Source: an uncultured Peptostreptococcus sp.
GTDB taxonomy: Bacteria; Bacillota; Clostridia; Peptostreptococcales; Peptostreptococcaceae
NCBI GenBank assembly: GCA_900759325.1
Contig: CAAEUW010000051.1
Location: forward strand, 1-38,652
Reading direction: 5' to 3'
DNA length: 38,652 nucleotides
The notes under the pieces were generated by a model. It made no database searches. It was not told the origin of the DNA and saw nothing but the letters and a program-made list of their open reading frames with translations. Shown piece by piece: positions 6,953 through 14,892 of the stretch. The number at the start of each line of letters is the position of its first letter. Positions within the stretch are counted from its first letter, which is position 1. The translations under genes were made by a program, and so were the position numbers.

Positions 6953-8311
6953 CTAGAAAGGTAACTTAGGCATACCAGGGAAACCACCCTTTTTCATCTT
7001 GCCCATCATTCCACTTGACTGGAACATCTTCATCATTTTTTTCATTTCATTAAACTGCTTAATCAGTCTGTTCACATCCTGGACACTAGTACCACTACCT
7101 CTTGCTATCCTCTTCTTTCTAGAGGCATTTAGAATCTGTGGATTCCTTCTCTCCTCTAGGGTCATGGACTGGATAATAGCCTTAGTCCTATTTATTTCCT
7201 TACCCTTGCTATCTAGGTCACCTATCTGACCCTTTAGGTTACCCATACCAGGCACCAATTCCAAAAGCTTGTCTAGTGGTCCCAGGTTTTGAACCTGTTC
7301 CAACTGCATCAAGAAGTCTTCAAAGTCCATTTCATTCTTCTTTAGCTTCTGACCTAACTCCTTGGCCTTTTCCAAATCAAGGGCTGATTCAGCCTTCTCT
7401 ATCAAGCTTAGTACATCACCCATACCAAGTATTCTAGAGGCCATCCTATCAGGATAGAAAGGTTCCAAGTTATCAAGCTTTTCTCCCATACCAATAAATT
7501 TGATAGGCTTTTGTGTTACAGCCCTTATTGATAAAGCCGCACCACCCCTGGTATCACCGTCTAGCTTAGTTAAAACTACCCCGTCAACACCAAGTATCTC
7601 ATTAAAGCTCTCAGAAACATTTACAGCATCCTGACCCGTCATTGAGTCAACTACCAATAAAATTTCCTGAGGGTTTACCTGAGTTTTTATATCTTTTAAT
7701 TCCTGCATCAAGACTTCATCAACATGTAGTCTACCTGCTGTATCTATAATAACCACATCATTTGAGTGGCTCTTAGCATGCTCAAGTGCCTTCTTGGCTA
7801 TTTCCACCGGTGAAACCTGGTCTCCCATAGTAAATACTGGTAGGTCTAGCTTCTCACCAACTACCTGAAGCTGCTTAATAGCTGCCGGCCTGTATACGTC
7901 ACAGGCAACTAGTAGTGGTGACTTACCATCCTTTTTCAGGTAACCGCCCAATTTACCAGAAGTTGTAGTCTTACCTGCACCCTGTAAACCAACCATCATT
8001 ATAACAGTCGGTGGCTGTGGTGAGTATGTCAACTTGCTCTGAACATCCCCCATAAGGGCTGTCAGTTCTTCATTTACAATCTTTACCACCATCTGACCTG
8101 GTGTCAAGCTCTTCAATACCTCTTCGCCTACACAACGCTCTTGTACAACCTTCACGAAGTCCTTTACAACCTTGAAGTTAACATCCGCCTCCAAAAGGGC
8201 CATCTTAACTTCTCTCATGGCTGTCTTAACGTCAGCCTCAGTTAGTTTTCCCTTAGACCTAAGTTTTCCAAATGCGTTTTGAAGTTTATCAGATAATCCT
8301 TCAAATATCAT
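6953..8311 (-). CDS. ffh: Signal recognition particle GTPase Ffh
   Basis: The protein subunit of the signal recognition particle, which binds signal sequences emerging from the ribosome and delivers them to FtsY. 452 aa: N domain 1-95, G domain with GLQGAGKT at 108-115, DTAGRLHVD near 190 and TKLDGDTRGG near 248, and a methionine-rich M domain from about 300 that ends in a flexible tail rich in Met and Lys (MMKMFQSSGMMGKMKKGG). Its ATG overlaps the ylxM stop by one base. Its receptor gene ftsY lies upstream, separated by the Gabija module. Confidence 0.98.
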   Translation of the reverse strand: MIFEGLSDKLQNAFGKLRSKGKLTEADVKTAMREVKMALLEADVNFKVVKDFVKVVQERCVGEEVLKSLTPGQMVVKIVNEELTALMGDVQSKLTYSPQPPTVIMMVGLQGAGKTTTSGKLGGYLKKDGKSPLLVACDVYRPAAIKQLQVVGEKLDLPVFTMGDQVSPVEIAKKALEHAKSHSNDVVIIDTAGRLHVDEVLMQELKDIKTQVNPQEILLVVDSMTGQDAVNVSESFNEILGVDGVVLTKLDGDTRGGAALSIRAVTQKPIKFIGMGEKLDNLEPFYPDRMASRILGMGDVLSLIEKAESALDLEKAKELGQKLKKNEMDFEDFLMQLEQVQNLGPLDKLLELVPGMGNLKGQIGDLDSKGKEINRTKAIIQSMTLEERRNPQILNASRKKRIARGSGTSVQDVNRLIKQFNEMKKMMKMFQSSGMMGKMKKGGFPGMPKLPF

Positions 8312-8664
8312 TATATCAACTCCCTAATCTTGTCAATTAATTCTATAAGCTGACTTGATTCCTCAAGGTTACCACTTTTATTGCCTAAGTTTTCTACCTT
8401 ATCAACTAGCTTGTTAATCTCTTCATCTATATTCTTGAACTTTTTTACCATACCTAGCTTGGCCTCATAGTCTCTTAGAGACTTCTCCGACCTTTTCAAG
8501 GAATCAAATATGGACTGCCTGGATGTCCCTAGTATATTACTGATCTCTCCTAGTGAGTAGTCCTCTTCATAGTACATAGACAAGATATCCCTCTGCTTGT
8601 CCGTCAACAAGGGACCGTATTGACTATACAGTATTTCGATTTCTACCATCTTTTGAATATCCAT
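8311..8664 (-). CDS. ylxM: YlxM, SRP-associated HTH protein
   Basis: 117 aa with a sigma-70 region 4-like helix-turn-helix: LLTDKQRDILSMYYEEDYSL, then EISNILGTSRQSIFDSLKRS (residues about 18-57), followed by a charged coiled-coil tail. UPF0122/YlxM proteins are encoded just before ffh in Firmicutes and modulate the SRP GTPases or their RNA. Overlap with ffh by one base implies coupling. It is the first gene of the unit, with its own promoter at 8708-8736 and an inverted repeat in the leader. Confidence 0.93.
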   Translation of the reverse strand: MDIQKMVEIEILYSQYGPLLTDKQRDILSMYYEEDYSLGEISNILGTSRQSIFDSLKRSEKSLRDYEAKLGMVKKFKNIDEEINKLVDKVENLGNKSGNLEESSQLIELIDKIRELI

Positions 8665-8677
8665 ACTGCCTCCTATC

Positions 8678-8699
8678 TGTAAAGGTCTTACACTTTACA
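8678..8699. promoter_or_regulatory. TGTAAAG-N8-CTTTACA inverted repeat in the ylxM leader
   Basis: A perfect 7-bp inverted repeat with an 8-nt spacer sits at the expected transcript start of the ylxM operon and 14 nt before its ATG. The same GTGTAAAG/CTTTACAC word recurs in the hairpin at 8749-8780 and at 13005-13012. It could be an operator or an mRNA hairpin. Confidence 0.45.
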
Positions 8700-8707
8700 T
8701 AAGTAAT

Positions 8708-8736
8708 ATGATAAACCAAGGTTTATAAAAAGTCAA
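8708..8736 (-). promoter_or_regulatory. Promoter of ylxM-ffh operon
   Basis: On the minus strand, TTGACT (8736-8731), 17 nt, TATCAT (8713-8708). Transcription would start near 8701, 37 nt ahead of the ylxM ATG. Confidence 0.65.
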
Positions 8737-8748
8737 GTATTTTAAGAA

Positions 8749-8780
8749 AAAAGTGTAAAGTATTTTTACTTTACACTTTT
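8749..8780. terminator. Perfect 14-bp hairpin, probably bidirectional terminator
   Basis: AAAAGTGTAAAGTA (8749-8762) and its exact complement (8767-8780) enclose TTTT. Flanking T/A runs allow termination on either strand. On the minus strand it would stop Gabija transcripts before the ylxM promoter. The stem is AT-rich, so efficiency is uncertain. Confidence 0.6.
8761..8777. repeat. 17-bp direct repeat flanking Gabija, left copy
   Basis: TATTTTTACTTTACACT here is identical, in the same orientation, to 12998-13014 just beyond gajA. It overlaps the right arm of the 8749-8780 hairpin. Possible insertion footprint. Confidence 0.55.
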
Positions 8781-8794
8781 AAGTGCTATGCCAA

Positions 8795-8813
8795 ATAAGT
8801 TTGGTGATAATTC
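8795..8813. repeat. 19-bp inverted repeat flanking Gabija, left copy
   Basis: ATAAGTTTGGTGATAATTC here matches the complement of 13334-13352 with one mismatch; 14 bases (8800-8813) match without interruption. It lies just inside the left direct repeat. Confidence 0.5.
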
Positions 8814-8849
8814 TTTCTTTGATAAATTGTAAACTTTTTTATATTCTGC

Positions 8850-8905
8850 TTATGTGCTGCTCACAACCATTATTTTAATAGATAATGACTCTAAGCAACA
8901 CATAA
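8850..8905. repeat. Long-armed inverted repeat downstream of gajB
   Basis: TTATGTGCTGCT (8850-8861) pairs with AGCAACACATAA (8894-8905) over 12 bp with one G-U or mismatch. The 32-nt loop contains a further ATTAT/ATAAT pairing. No T-run follows on either strand, so it is not a standard terminator. The remaining bases of 8781-9023 hold no gene that I can see. Confidence 0.4.
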
Positions 8906-9023
8906 ACTATCAGTTCATCATTTTTCATTGGTAGTAGCTTCTATACTCTTGATTTTACTGAAGTTTTACCTCTATTAATATTATAATATGAGATTCATTT
9001 ACAAAATTACGTTATAATATACG

Positions 9024-10889
9024 TTAATACACTATCTTTTTTACAATATCAGTATTGTTAAATAATTCATAGAATTCATTAATACAATCATGGCTCTGTA
9101 AACATGAAAATTTTGTTGGTCTGTTTAGGCTAAATGTAAAATCAATTCTTCTTTTAGCTCTTGATAATGCAACAAAAAATACACATCTATCCTCATCAGG
9201 TTGATTTTTGAAATTCCAAAATGCTGAATCCTCTAATCCAACAAAAAATATAGTATCATATTCAAGTCCCTTACTTTTATGAATTGTCATTATCGGGATC
9301 GAATTTTTTCCTTCAAAGTTATCAATCGCTTTAATCCAATCTCTAGTTTCATTATATTCAACCCATACTAACCTTTTAAACTCATCAACTACATCATCAA
9401 AATAGTCTTTCGATTTATATTGTTTAAACTTTGATGCAAACTTTTCATATGAAATATCTCCAACTTTAGAATCAACCAACTCCGAGAATTGTTCTTCATT
9501 AGCAATATTTAAATTTATCTCAATGTCATTAATCATTAACCCTATTTTTCTAATAAAATTATTTAATATTTCAGGTTTACAACTTTCATCTATTCCATAT
9601 AATTCGCACAGAATATCATAAATATAATCCCAATCATCTGGCTTACCAACATTTGATGCCAACCTAAAGAGTGAAACCAGTATCTTTATTACATCTTCTT
9701 TTAATAATTCCTGATATACTGCTTCATTGCGTGCCTTAATATTATATTTTGAAAGTTTATTTATAATCTCTCGTGAATAATCATCAACCTTTTGCTTTAC
9801 TAATATACAAATTTCATTAATTTTTACACCAGTTGATATTAAACTATTAATCTCCTCACTCAATACATCAGCCTCTTTTATATGATCTTCAAAAAGTCTT
9901 AAATAAGCTTCTCCATCTTCTTGATTCCATTTTTCATTAGTTCTTAAGTCAATTGTGTCTTCATTCAACCTATTATACATAGCTTTTTGTATCTCTACCA
10001 GTCTTGGTGCTGAGCGATGATTCATAATTAATGTTCTTTTCTGACTTGAAAAATCATTTTGAAAATCTTCAAATATTGACTTTTTAGCGCCAGCCCATAA
10101 CATTATTCGTTGTTTAGTATCTCCTACAGCAGTAATTATTGTCCCTGTTTGAAAAAAACAAGTTTTAACAAGCTCATATTGAATTGATGTAGTATCTTGA
10201 AACTCATCTAAAAACACATGACTATAAGTCATTTCAATTGCTTTCTTAATATAGCTATTCGTTCTAATCAAATACTCTGCTAAACGTGATATCATCTCAA
10301 AAGTAAGCGAACTTTCAAAATTATCATTTCTACTACCTTTAAGTAATACATTCCACGTATCAATAAAAATTTTATCTATAAAATTTGGATGTAAAGGCAA
10401 TATATTTGTCGAAAGTTTATTACCATATACTCTATTAAATTTAGTTTGATTTCCTCCGAAGTTCAATCCAGCTATCTCAAATGCTCTTTTAATATCTTTA
10501 TTTTCAGCTATTTTGTAGTTATTTAAGGGTCTATATGATTCATCTAAACTATTTTTAAATCTATCTACAATTTCTTTGGCAAAGGCATCATAAGTCTTTG
10601 ATTCAAACCTTAAAGCTAATTCTTTCCCACATCTCAATTCAACACGCTCTCTTAAATTGACAGCTGCATCTTTTTTAAAACTAATAGCAAGAATTTTTTT
10701 AGGATATCTACATGTATTAGTCTCTAGTAAAAAGCAGGCTCTCTGAGCTAATAATTCTGTTTTCCCAGCACCTGGACCAGCTACAACAAGTGTATTTTTA
10801 TCATTAAGAACCGTGTCCATAGCCTCAGATTCTAATCTAAATCCATCGGCTGGACACCATTTTCTCTTGTCAACCAAATTTTTATTCAT
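9024..10889 (-). CDS. gajB: UvrD-like helicase, Gabija GajB
   Basis: A 621-aa superfamily 1A helicase. Visible motifs: Walker A AGPGAGKT (37-44), Ia around AISFKKDAA (68-76), II FLDEFQDT (226-233), III GDTKQRIMLWAG (256-267), IV NHRSAPRL (about 290-297), V TIHKSKGLEYD and VI VALSRAKRR near the C-terminus. A UvrD-type helicase directly behind an OLD-family nuclease defines class 2 OLD pairs, that is the Gabija phage-defence system, in which GajB senses DNA ends or works with the GajA complex. It is longer than the Bacillus cereus protein (about 490 aa, from memory). It starts 4 nt after the gajA stop, with GGAG in the last gajA codons. The gene is visibly richer in TTA, AAA and ATT codons than its housekeeping neighbours, suggesting transfer. 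A plain UvrD/PcrA repair helicase is unlikely given the partner. Confidence 0.85.
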   Translation of the reverse strand: MNKNLVDKRKWCPADGFRLESEAMDTVLNDKNTLVVAGPGAGKTELLAQRACFLLETNTCRYPKKILAISFKKDAAVNLRERVELRCGKELALRFESKTYDAFAKEIVDRFKNSLDESYRPLNNYKIAENKDIKRAFEIAGLNFGGNQTKFNRVYGNKLSTNILPLHPNFIDKIFIDTWNVLLKGSRNDNFESSLTFEMISRLAEYLIRTNSYIKKAIEMTYSHVFLDEFQDTTSIQYELVKTCFFQTGTIITAVGDTKQRIMLWAGAKKSIFEDFQNDFSSQKRTLIMNHRSAPRLVEIQKAMYNRLNEDTIDLRTNEKWNQEDGEAYLRLFEDHIKEADVLSEEINSLISTGVKINEICILVKQKVDDYSREIINKLSKYNIKARNEAVYQELLKEDVIKILVSLFRLASNVGKPDDWDYIYDILCELYGIDESCKPEILNNFIRKIGLMINDIEINLNIANEEQFSELVDSKVGDISYEKFASKFKQYKSKDYFDDVVDEFKRLVWVEYNETRDWIKAIDNFEGKNSIPIMTIHKSKGLEYDTIFFVGLEDSAFWNFKNQPDEDRCVFFVALSRAKRRIDFTFSLNRPTKFSCLQSHDCINEFYELFNNTDIVKKIVY

Positions 10890-10893
10890 AAAC

Positions 10894-12948
10894 TTAGTCT
10901 CCTAAATTACCTTTATTCTTTTCAATAACACAACTTACAAACTCTTTTAGACAGTTTGGAAAACTTTCAAAGTCTAAATCAGTACTATTTGAAAGCAAAG
11001 ATAAATGCGTAGTTGGTTTACCTCTTCCTAAAAAGAAATATGAATACCATATCATAAGTTCTTTCTCTTCCTTAGTATAAGTAGACCCATCACCACCTTC
11101 TTGTTTTAACGTTGATTTAATATCACTATCTATTCTAGCTTTATAAGCAATTTTTAACTCATCTTCAGTGTCATCATTAATAACAATATCTTGTATTCTT
11201 CGATGACCCGTTATCCTAGGACCTTCACTACTTGTTAATAATGAAATATATTTATCTTTAAAACTTTGTAACATTGCAAAATCTATATCTAACGGAGTTG
11301 AAAAATAAACATCATAACTTTCTAGATTTTTAATCCATCCCGACATAATTTCAGTCTCAGCTACATCCCAAGTATGCATTTTTTCTAATTGTTCATCTGA
11401 TAAAATTCCTTTATTTGTTTCTAACAATGTATTTTTATCACAACCTATCTCGATTAGTTGTTGTATCGCATACTTTATACGTCCCCAACCACCTCCATAT
11501 CGTTCTCTGTCTAAATCTAACAAAGTAATAAATGGAATTTCTAAACCATTTAATAAACGCCAGAAATGATTAACATGTCTACCACCTAATGGTACTATTG
11601 AAATTTCTGATGAATCTACAGATTCCTCTTTCAATTCAATCATCTTCTTAATAATAATCTCTTCACTGTCACCTTCGCCCAATACGACAAGATTCGCAAA
11701 ATACAGTTCTGGATATGCTAATACTGCTTCTTTTACAAATTTAAATTGTTTCGCTTCCTTTTCTTCATCTGGTAATATAATTGACTTCACTTTTGTGCAT
11801 TCATATTTCTTACAAATTCTAAAGTATCTTAAGTTTTCTGGTTCAATTCTTTTTACTATCGATGGCGAATGTGAAGTCAATATTGTCTGTGAATTTTCCT
11901 TTGCAGAAATAAGATTTAACTTTTCAACTACTCTTCCTAAAAGATGTGGTGAAATATGATTTTCTGGTTCTTCAACTGCAACAATAGTTAATACAGGTGG
12001 TATTAATGTAAATATTCCTTCTTGTCCATCCTTAATAGATTTTAGAATTTCTTCTTCAATTTCTAAAAATGTATTTACAAGTGAAAGATAGAATAGAGAA
12101 CGCAATCCATCCCCTAGTTCTTCAACTTGATAGTCTCGACTTGTCTCTGTAGGTGAAAAAGTCACGTCGACTCTTTTTAAAATAGTTTCTAAATTACTAC
12201 TATTGAAATTTATTTTTGGATTAGAATATCTCATATCTCTATAATAACTATTCCATTGACTTTCTAGTGATTTTTTTAAAGACTCAACACCTTTTTCTTC
12301 AGAGAAAATCTCCTCTGTTTCACTTACTTTTTCTTTAATTTTCGACTTGGTTTGTTCTGACCAACTTATACCATTTAACAATCTTGAAATTATGGTTCCT
12401 GAAACATTTTTTAACTGTTCATCTGGCTTCCTAATAGCAGGTACATAAATCATCTTTATTTGATCAAGATCATGTCTTTTTATATTACGCTTGTCTTCAA
12501 GAGTTATCTCTTCTGTTGTAGATGTAATATAATATATATTTGAATCAATACTTCCTTCAGGGTTTGAACTTTTTTCCCAATTTGCTTCAAGTCTAATTCT
12601 TAAATAAGGCTTCCCACCGGGTTCACTAACCAACATATGTTTAAAAAATATTGGTACAGATGCGTTGTCTTCTCCTCTCTCTAATTCGGGAAACATAAAT
12701 TGTGCTTCAATATATAATTCATTATTAGTGACACTATCAGGATCAGTACTTTCAGGTATATGAAAATCTGATCTTTCAATAATTCTGTCACTAGATTTTT
12801 CTCCAAACAGTTTCATAAGTGCACTTAATAAAGCAGTTTTACCACTACTATTACGACCTATAAATCCAGTTAGATTATTAATTTCAATATTTGTAGGTTC
12901 TTTTCCAAAACATCTATAGTTACTAAGAATTATTTTTGTAAGTTGCAT
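10894..12948 (-). CDS. gajA: OLD-family ATPase/TOPRIM nuclease, Gabija GajA
   Basis: A 684-aa protein. The N-terminal ABC/SMC-like ATPase has Walker A GRNSSGKT (31-38), a signature-like ELGDGLRS (277-284), Walker B TIVAVEEPEN (321-330) and a TSHSPS switch (358-363). The C-terminal TOPRIM nuclease has the glutamate motif VLGEGDSEE (422-430) and the DxD in LLDLDRER (476-483). This order is that of OLD nucleases; with the adjoining UvrD-like gene it is GajA of Gabija, which nicks phage DNA when nucleotides are depleted. It is about 100 aa longer than the described B. cereus GajA (size from memory), with extra sequence after the TOPRIM core. Start ATG follows GAGGGGG at 8 nt. All catalytic residues appear intact. 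Composition is AT-rich relative to neighbours. Confidence 0.85.
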   Translation of the reverse strand: MQLTKIILSNYRCFGKEPTNIEINNLTGFIGRNSSGKTALLSALMKLFGEKSSDRIIERSDFHIPESTDPDSVTNNELYIEAQFMFPELERGEDNASVPIFFKHMLVSEPGGKPYLRIRLEANWEKSSNPEGSIDSNIYYITSTTEEITLEDKRNIKRHDLDQIKMIYVPAIRKPDEQLKNVSGTIISRLLNGISWSEQTKSKIKEKVSETEEIFSEEKGVESLKKSLESQWNSYYRDMRYSNPKINFNSSNLETILKRVDVTFSPTETSRDYQVEELGDGLRSLFYLSLVNTFLEIEEEILKSIKDGQEGIFTLIPPVLTIVAVEEPENHISPHLLGRVVEKLNLISAKENSQTILTSHSPSIVKRIEPENLRYFRICKKYECTKVKSIILPDEEKEAKQFKFVKEAVLAYPELYFANLVVLGEGDSEEIIIKKMIELKEESVDSSEISIVPLGGRHVNHFWRLLNGLEIPFITLLDLDRERYGGGWGRIKYAIQQLIEIGCDKNTLLETNKGILSDEQLEKMHTWDVAETEIMSGWIKNLESYDVYFSTPLDIDFAMLQSFKDKYISLLTSSEGPRITGHRRIQDIVINDDTEDELKIAYKARIDSDIKSTLKQEGGDGSTYTKEEKELMIWYSYFFLGRGKPTTHLSLLSNSTDLDFESFPNCLKEFVSCVIEKNKGNLGD

Positions 12949-12997
12949 AATGATTTCCCCCTCAATACCAACAATATGCTTTTTGATTTAAATTACA

Positions 12998-13014
12998 TAT
13001 TTTTACTTTACACT
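12998..13014. repeat. 17-bp direct repeat flanking Gabija, right copy
   Basis: Exact copy of 8761-8777 in the same orientation, 50 nt upstream of the gajA start. Together the copies bracket 4.2 kb containing only gajA and gajB. Confidence 0.55.
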
Positions 13015-13200
13015 GATGAATTTTTATAGTTTTAAATTTTCGTAGAATCCCTAACCCCTTGTACTTCCTTAACTATTTAGATATGTGTCTAAAACCGACT
13101 TCTCGAATCATATAATTTAATATCTCTTTTACCTTTTAAGCTATATGTAACAATTTCTAACATAAAAACAAATATTATATGAGGATATAAAAAACAGTTT

Positions 13201-13404
13201 TTATACCTGAATTGGCAACAATCTAACTAAACAAATATTCGTATATAAAATTAAGTAATTATTTCGTTTACCATTCATTGCGATTTCTATTATCAATCCT
13301 GATAAACTAATTATAGTCCTTGTCTGAAAATTGGAATTATCACCAAATTTATCAAGATCTGTTTAGAGGATTTTAAATACCTTATTAAAAGCTTCTTGTA
13401 AATC
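13201..13404 (-). other. Possible decayed coding stretch in the ftsY-gajA gap
   Basis: The gap 12949-13581 has no intact gene. One minus-strand frame here stays open over about 67 codons except for a single TAA near 13370. It encodes pieces such as NLYDLQEAFNKVFKIL and TIISLSGLIIEIAMNGKR. There is no ribosome site. I do not recognise a family; it may be a relic or chance in AT-rich DNA. Confidence 0.25.
13334..13352. repeat. 19-bp inverted repeat flanking Gabija, right copy
   Basis: Complement of 8795-8813 with one mismatch. It lies about 320 nt outside the right direct repeat, so the two repeat pairs are not symmetrically nested. Confidence 0.5.
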
Positions 13405-13522
13405 GTATAAATTAGCCTATTATAGGTGCTCTCACTTCAGATTCATCAAAGTTACTTTCTTTTGAAATTCAAGTTAAAAATAAATTGTTTGTTCATTCAT
13501 CTTCTCCTGTAATTTTTTTAAT

Positions 13523-13538
13523 TTACCTAATTAGGTAA
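13523..13538. promoter_or_regulatory. Perfect 16-bp palindrome after ftsY
   Basis: TTACCTAATTAGGTAA is a perfect palindrome 44 nt past the ftsY stop. On the minus strand it is followed by A-rich sequence, an AGGAGA and an aborted ORF of about 13 codons, so it looks more like an operator of a lost gene than a terminator. Confidence 0.35.
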
Positions 13539-13581
13539 TATATCCTTTATTACCATTTTTAAACTCTGGTTAATCTAAATT

Positions 13582-14871
13582 CTATCCAAATATAGCATCA
13601 GTAAATGAGTCTGCATCAAAACTCTGCAAGTCTTCTGCCCTCTCACCGACACCTATCAGCTTGACTGGCACATCTACCTCAGACTTGACTGCTAGGACAA
13701 CACCACCCTTGGCAGTACCATCCAGCTTAGTCAAGACTATACCTGTTATATTGGCAACTTCCTTAAAGGTCTTGGCCTGGCTAACTGCGTTCTGACCTGT
13801 AGTAGCATCTACTACCAGTAGGACCTCCTTCTTGGCCTCTGGGTATTCCCTGTCTATTATCTTAAATATCTTGCCCAACTCGTTCATTAGGTTTGCCTTG
13901 TTGTGGAGCCTACCTGCTGTATCGCATATCAGTAGGTCTATCTTTCTAGCCTGGGAAGCTTTGATGGCATCAAATACTACTGCTCCAGGGTCTGCTCCCT
14001 CATGGTGCTTGATAATATCTACATCTATCCTCTTGGCCCAAATATCCAACTGCTCAGTTGCTGCTGCTCTAAAAGTATCAGCAGCTGCCAACATAACTTT
14101 TTTACCATCTTTCTTGTATCTCTGGGCTAACTTACCAATTGTAGTAGTCTTACCTACACCATTCACACCAACCATTACTATTACTGCTGGTCCTGGATTG
14201 ATATCAAGTTCGGAATTTCCTTCCTTTAGGATAGAGGCAACTATTTCCTTTAACAAATCCCTTACCTCTAGAGGGTCTTTTACTCCTCTTTCCTTAATCA
14301 TATCCCTTAAACGGTCTATTATTTCCATAGTAGTTGTAACACCTACATCGGCAGTTATAAGGATTTCTTCTAGGTCTTCTAAAAGCTCTTCGTCTATCTT
14401 TGTGTAAGACTTTAAAAGGCTGTCTATCCTACCTGTTATATTGTCCTTAGTCTTTGATAGACCTGCTAGTAGCCTGGCAAAGATACCCATCTTTTCCTGA
14501 CCTTCTTCCTGGTCAGAATCCTGACTACCATCACCATCTACTTCTTCTATTATTTCTTTCTCTATTGTTTCTTCTTCTCTTGTTTCTTCTTCAACCTGGA
14601 TGTCAGCATCTTCAACATTTTCAATTTCTTCTTCTACTTGGGCTTTTTCTTCCTCTATGTCTTCTTCTAGAGTGCCTTTGCTAAGATCTTGATCCTGGGA
14701 CTCTTCTTCCTTAATCTCTTCCTGGAAAACTTCTTCATCTATTTCTTGATCCTGGTAAGCATTATCACTGACTTCTTCCTGGATTTCTTCTTCACTAAGC
14801 CCTTCTTCCAAGTTTACTTCCTGGTCAGGGTTTTCATTTTTGTTTTCATTTTTCTTCCAAAATTTAAACAT
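13582..14871 (-). CDS. ftsY: SRP receptor FtsY
   Basis: The membrane-associated GTPase that receives SRP-ribosome complexes at the translocon. 429 aa. Residues 1-125 are a low-complexity acidic arm dominated by Glu, Asp and Gln with loose EEEIQEEV/EEVFQEE repeats. The NG domain follows: N from about 128, Walker A GVNGVGKT (235-242), DTAGRLHNK near 324 and TKLDGTAKGG near 386, ending GERAEDLQSFDADSFTDAIF. The acidic arm is long for a clostridial FtsY and resembles the A domain of enterobacterial FtsY. It lies 21 nt after smc, with AGGAGG before ATG. In related genomes ylxM-ffh follows directly; here the Gabija genes intervene. Confidence 0.97.
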   Translation of the reverse strand: MFKFWKKNENKNENPDQEVNLEEGLSEEEIQEEVSDNAYQDQEIDEEVFQEEIKEEESQDQDLSKGTLEEDIEEEKAQVEEEIENVEDADIQVEEETREEETIEKEIIEEVDGDGSQDSDQEEGQEKMGIFARLLAGLSKTKDNITGRIDSLLKSYTKIDEELLEDLEEILITADVGVTTTMEIIDRLRDMIKERGVKDPLEVRDLLKEIVASILKEGNSELDINPGPAVIVMVGVNGVGKTTTIGKLAQRYKKDGKKVMLAAADTFRAAATEQLDIWAKRIDVDIIKHHEGADPGAVVFDAIKASQARKIDLLICDTAGRLHNKANLMNELGKIFKIIDREYPEAKKEVLLVVDATTGQNAVSQAKTFKEVANITGIVLTKLDGTAKGGVVLAVKSEVDVPVKLIGVGERAEDLQSFDADSFTDAIFG

Positions 14872-14892
14872 AAAATCCTCCTATATATCTAT

